The notes under the pieces were generated by a model. The model had not been told where the DNA came from. It saw nothing but the letters and a program-made list of their open reading frames with translations, and searched no databases. Positions 61,690-64,000 of a stretch of 64,000 bases of DNA are shown here, piece after piece; the first letter of the stretch is position 1; every line of letters begins with the position of its first letter. Both the position numbers and the translations under genes were made by a program. The DNA comes from UBA2336 sp964419145 (GTDB taxonomy: Bacteria; Bacteroidota; Bacteroidia; Cytophagales; Cyclobacteriaceae): assembly GCA_964419145.1 (NCBI GenBank), contig CAYQOM010000009.1, positions 1 to 64,000 of the forward strand, read 5' to 3'.

Positions 61690-63714
61690 ATGGATTTTAA
61701 ACTCATCAGCGAATACGTACCCACCGGTGATCAACCGCAGGCCATCAAACAACTTACAGAAGGGGTTGAACGGGGTGAACCGCACCAAACCCTATTAGGC
61801 GTTACCGGTTCAGGCAAAACATTTACCATGGCTAATGTTGTCTCCCGTGTTCAGCGCCCCACATTGGTACTGAGCCACAACAAAACCCTTGCGGCACAAC
61901 TCTACGGTGAATTCAAAAATTTCTTTCCGGAAAATGCGGTAGAATACTTTATCTCCTATTACGATTACTATCAACCAGAAGCCTATATCCCATCCTCTAA
62001 TCTTTATATTGAAAAAGATCTTTCCATCAATGAAGAAATTGAAAAACTTCGACTAAGTGCCACAAGCTCTCTGCTCACCGGCCGGAGGGACGTTTTAGTT
62101 GTGGCTTCAGTATCGTGTATATATGGTATTGGCAATCCGGATGAGTTTGGGAAGAATGTGATCAAGCTGAAGGTGAATGAAACCATTGCACGCAATAAAC
62201 TTCTTTTCGCGTTGGTTGATATTTTATACAACCGCACCGAAGCAGATTTTAAACGCGGTACGTTTCGCGTTAAAGGCGATACGGTGGATATTTTTCTGGC
62301 GTATGCCGATTATGCAATACGCATTTACTTCTGGGGCGATGAAATTGAATCCATTCAACGCATTGATCCTGTATCCGGAAAGAAAATATCCGATGAAAAA
62401 ATCGTGACGATTTTTCCGGCTAACTTGTTTGTTACAGGAAAAGAATCCTTGCAACAGGCCATTCGAGAAATACAGGATGACATGATGGTTCAGGTGGAAA
62501 TGTTTGAATCGGAGAAACGCCACCTCGAAGCCAAACGACTAAAAGAGCGAACCGAGTTTGACCTGGAAATGATGCGCGAACTTGGGTATTGCTCAGGTAT
62601 TGAAAACTACTCCCGCTATTTCGATCGCAGAAAACCAGGGGCACGCCCCTTCTGTCTGCTGGATTATTTTCCAGATGATTACCTGATGATTATTGACGAG
62701 AGCCACGTTACCGTTCCACAAATACGGGCCATGTGGGGTGGAGATCGTTCGCGAAAAGTTAACCTCGTGGATTTTGGTTTCCGGTTGCCTTCTGCGCTGG
62801 ATAACCGTCCATTAACATTCAACGAGTTTGAATCTGTGGTCAATCAAGTGATCTACGTGAGTGCCACTCCTGCTGAATACGAACTGAGAAAATCGGAAGG
62901 TGTAGTGGTAGAACAACTCATCCGGCCAACCGGCTTGCTCGATCCGGAAATTGACATCCGGCCAAGTCGCAATCAAATTGATGATTTGTTTGAAGAAATA
63001 GACGAACGTGTTAAGAAGCATGAGCGTGTACTGGTAACTACGCTGACCAAACGCATGGCGGAAGAACTAACTAAATTCATGGAGCGTGCCGCCATTAAGT
63101 GCCGCTACATTCATTCAGAAGTAGACACGTTGGAGCGTGTAGAAATATTGCGCGAACTTCGTTTGGGTGTATTTGATGTGTTAGTGGGTGTAAATCTATT
63201 GCGTGAGGGACTCGATCTGCCTGAAGTTTCGCTTGTTGCCATTTTGGATGCAGACAAAGAAGGCTTCCTACGAAATCAACGGTCCCTCGTACAAACCATT
63301 GGCCGTGCAGCCCGAAACGTGAACGGCCGGGTAATCATGTATGCCGATACCGTAACCGAATCGATGCAGTTGGCCATTGATGAAACGAATCGAAGAAGAA
63401 AAATTCAGGCCGACTACAACAAGGAACATGGCATCACGCCTAAAACGATTATCCGCTCTAAAGAATCCATTCTAAGCCAAATCAAAGTTGCCGATTCAAA
63501 AAAATCAACCCGGAATTACTACATCGAAAATGAAGAAGCTAGCCTGGCGGCCGATCCGGTGGTGGCCTATTTAGGAAAAGATGAGTTGTTAAAAATGGCG
63601 GAGCGGACAAAAAAAGCTATGGAAAAAGCTGCCAAAGAGTTGGAGTTTATCGAAGCTGCCCGATTACGTGACGAATACCTCGCCCTGCAGAAGTTGATTG
63701 AAGAGAAAAAGTGA
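61690..63714 (+). CDS. uvrB: UvrABC excinuclease subunit B
   Basis: DNA damage-verifying helicase-like subunit of nucleotide excision repair, 674 residues. Walker A GVTGSGKT at residues 37-44, the beta-hairpin segment DYYQPEAYIPSSNLYIEKD, motif II IDESHVTVPQ, motif V GLDLPEVSL and motif VI QTIGRAARN. The C-terminal UVR domain (AAKELEFIEAARLRDEYLALQ) that binds UvrC is complete. Normal length and starts with ATG 61690. Confidence 0.97.
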   Translation: MDFKLISEYVPTGDQPQAIKQLTEGVERGEPHQTLLGVTGSGKTFTMANVVSRVQRPTLVLSHNKTLAAQLYGEFKNFFPENAVEYFISYYDYYQPEAYIPSSNLYIEKDLSINEEIEKLRLSATSSLLTGRRDVLVVASVSCIYGIGNPDEFGKNVIKLKVNETIARNKLLFALVDILYNRTEADFKRGTFRVKGDTVDIFLAYADYAIRIYFWGDEIESIQRIDPVSGKKISDEKIVTIFPANLFVTGKESLQQAIREIQDDMMVQVEMFESEKRHLEAKRLKERTEFDLEMMRELGYCSGIENYSRYFDRRKPGARPFCLLDYFPDDYLMIIDESHVTVPQIRAMWGGDRSRKVNLVDFGFRLPSALDNRPLTFNEFESVVNQVIYVSATPAEYELRKSEGVVVEQLIRPTGLLDPEIDIRPSRNQIDDLFEEIDERVKKHERVLVTTLTKRMAEELTKFMERAAIKCRYIHSEVDTLERVEILRELRLGVFDVLVGVNLLREGLDLPEVSLVAILDADKEGFLRNQRSLVQTIGRAARNVNGRVIMYADTVTESMQLAIDETNRRRKIQADYNKEHGITPKTIIRSKESILSQIKVADSKKSTRNYYIENEEASLAADPVVAYLGKDELLKMAERTKKAMEKAAKELEFIEAARLRDEYLALQKLIEEKK

Positions 63715-63724
63715 TGGGGATCAT

Positions 63725-63732
63725 TATATTTG
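63725..63732 (+). promoter_or_regulatory. Promoter -7 element at the right edge
   Basis: TATATTTG matches TAnnTTTG. TTG at 63698-63700 lies 24 bases upstream, slightly long for a -33 box. It lies 20 bases before the ATG of the last, cut-off gene. Confidence 0.5.
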
Positions 63733-63751
63733 AAAAATTCTTTACCAAACG

Positions 63752-64000
63752 ATGAAACGGATATTTTTTATTCTACTGATTGGCGTAGTCGGATCAGCAT
63801 ATGCCCAAAGCTCACAGGACTTTATGATTGGTGGCGGACTTGATTTTCTAAAAACTGACAATCAGGAGCTTTTTCAAAAAGCACAGATCGGGTTTGAGGC
63901 CAACTACTTTGTTATCCGAAAATTCACGGTTACTGCCGGTGTAGACTTATGGACTGAGCGGGAATCCAGCTTTGTTTTTGGCTCACGCTGGTACCTGGCC
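63752..64000 (+). CDS. Exported protein, probable outer-membrane beta-barrel, cut by window end
   Basis: 83 residues are visible from ATG 63752. The signal peptide (MKRIFFILLIGVVGSAYAQ) is cut after residue 19. The mature start (DFMIGGGLDFLKTDN, GFEANYFVIRKFTVTAGVDLWTERESSFVFGSRWYLA) has the alternating pattern and aromatic residues of outer-membrane beta strands, as in small OmpW/porin-like barrels. The gene continues past the window, so the family cannot be fixed. Confidence 0.7.
   Translation, partial: MKRIFFILLIGVVGSAYAQSSQDFMIGGGLDFLKTDNQELFQKAQIGFEANYFVIRKFTVTAGVDLWTERESSFVFGSRWYLA

Noticed and set aside
1..64000. CRISPR arrays, insertion sequences, integrases or prophage genes
   Set aside because: No regularly spaced direct repeats, transposase or integrase motifs, or phage structural genes were seen while reading the window.

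Overview
The window reads as a chromosomal segment of a Bacteroidota bacterium, most likely of the order Cytophagales. Supporting signs are two SusC/SusD pairs, a protein with a type IX secretion (T9SS) C-terminal sorting domain, a PorE-like TPR/beta-propeller/OmpA protein, the Bacteroidota promoter pattern (TTTG, about 19 bases, TAnnTTTG) before many genes, almost no Shine-Dalgarno sequences, and a short rel-fur-STAS-purA cluster. A 10-base run of N inside folD shows that this is a draft assembly or MAG contig.

Layout. 1-274: a leftward promoter with no ORF, possibly the leader of a stable RNA operon beyond the edge. 275-4666 (-): rel, fur, a STAS protein and purA. 4782-8458 (+): tRNA-Leu, trigger factor, clpP and clpX, a protein quality-control block. 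8471-10051 (-): a pyruvoyl-tetrahydropterin synthase homologue and lpxB. 10097-13040 (-): a secreted putative zinc protease with a T9SS tail and a small exported protein. 13127-23251 (-): two SusC/SusD outer-membrane uptake loci, the first with a Calx-beta-like lipoprotein. 23399-30534 (-): lepA, a coiled-coil protein, folD, queE, pabB, pabC and the PorE-like gene, closely packed. 30611-31545 (-): a RES/Xre toxin-antitoxin pair. 31663-34788: an exported amidohydrolase and an Amt ammonium channel. 34794-39723 (-): a very large SF1 helicase and a helix-hairpin-helix membrane protein. 39834-42559 (+): an ECF sigma factor, a membrane protein, a LytTR regulator and a small secreted protein.

42546-46657 (-) is the most interesting block. 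It is a gapless four-gene cassette of a C39-like cysteine peptidase, a RimK-type ATP-grasp ligase, a GCS2-type carboxylate-amine ligase and an N-formylglutamate amidohydrolase homologue. This looks like a ligation-and-trimming pathway for an unknown peptide or amide.

46749-49517: an exported S1/P1 nuclease, a broken tRNA-Arg copy split by a hairpin, an intact tRNA-Arg(CCT) and a CoiA/DUF6035-like putative nuclease. 49751-50950 (-): hflX. 51088-57567 (+): an exopolysaccharide operon (GT4, rfbC, Wza-like, Wzc-like, CpsB-like, SDR). 57625-63714 (+): a TPR protein, a ComA-like phosphosulfolactate synthase, a DUF368 lipid-carrier translocase, aroE and uvrB. The 5' end of an exported protein gene lies at the right edge.

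Most of the window is ordinary core genome. The accessory signal is concentrated in the Sus loci, the toxin-antitoxin pair, the large helicase, the amidoligase cassette, the tRNA-Arg/CoiA-like segment and the exopolysaccharide genes. All functions are inferred from reading the sequences; no searches were run.
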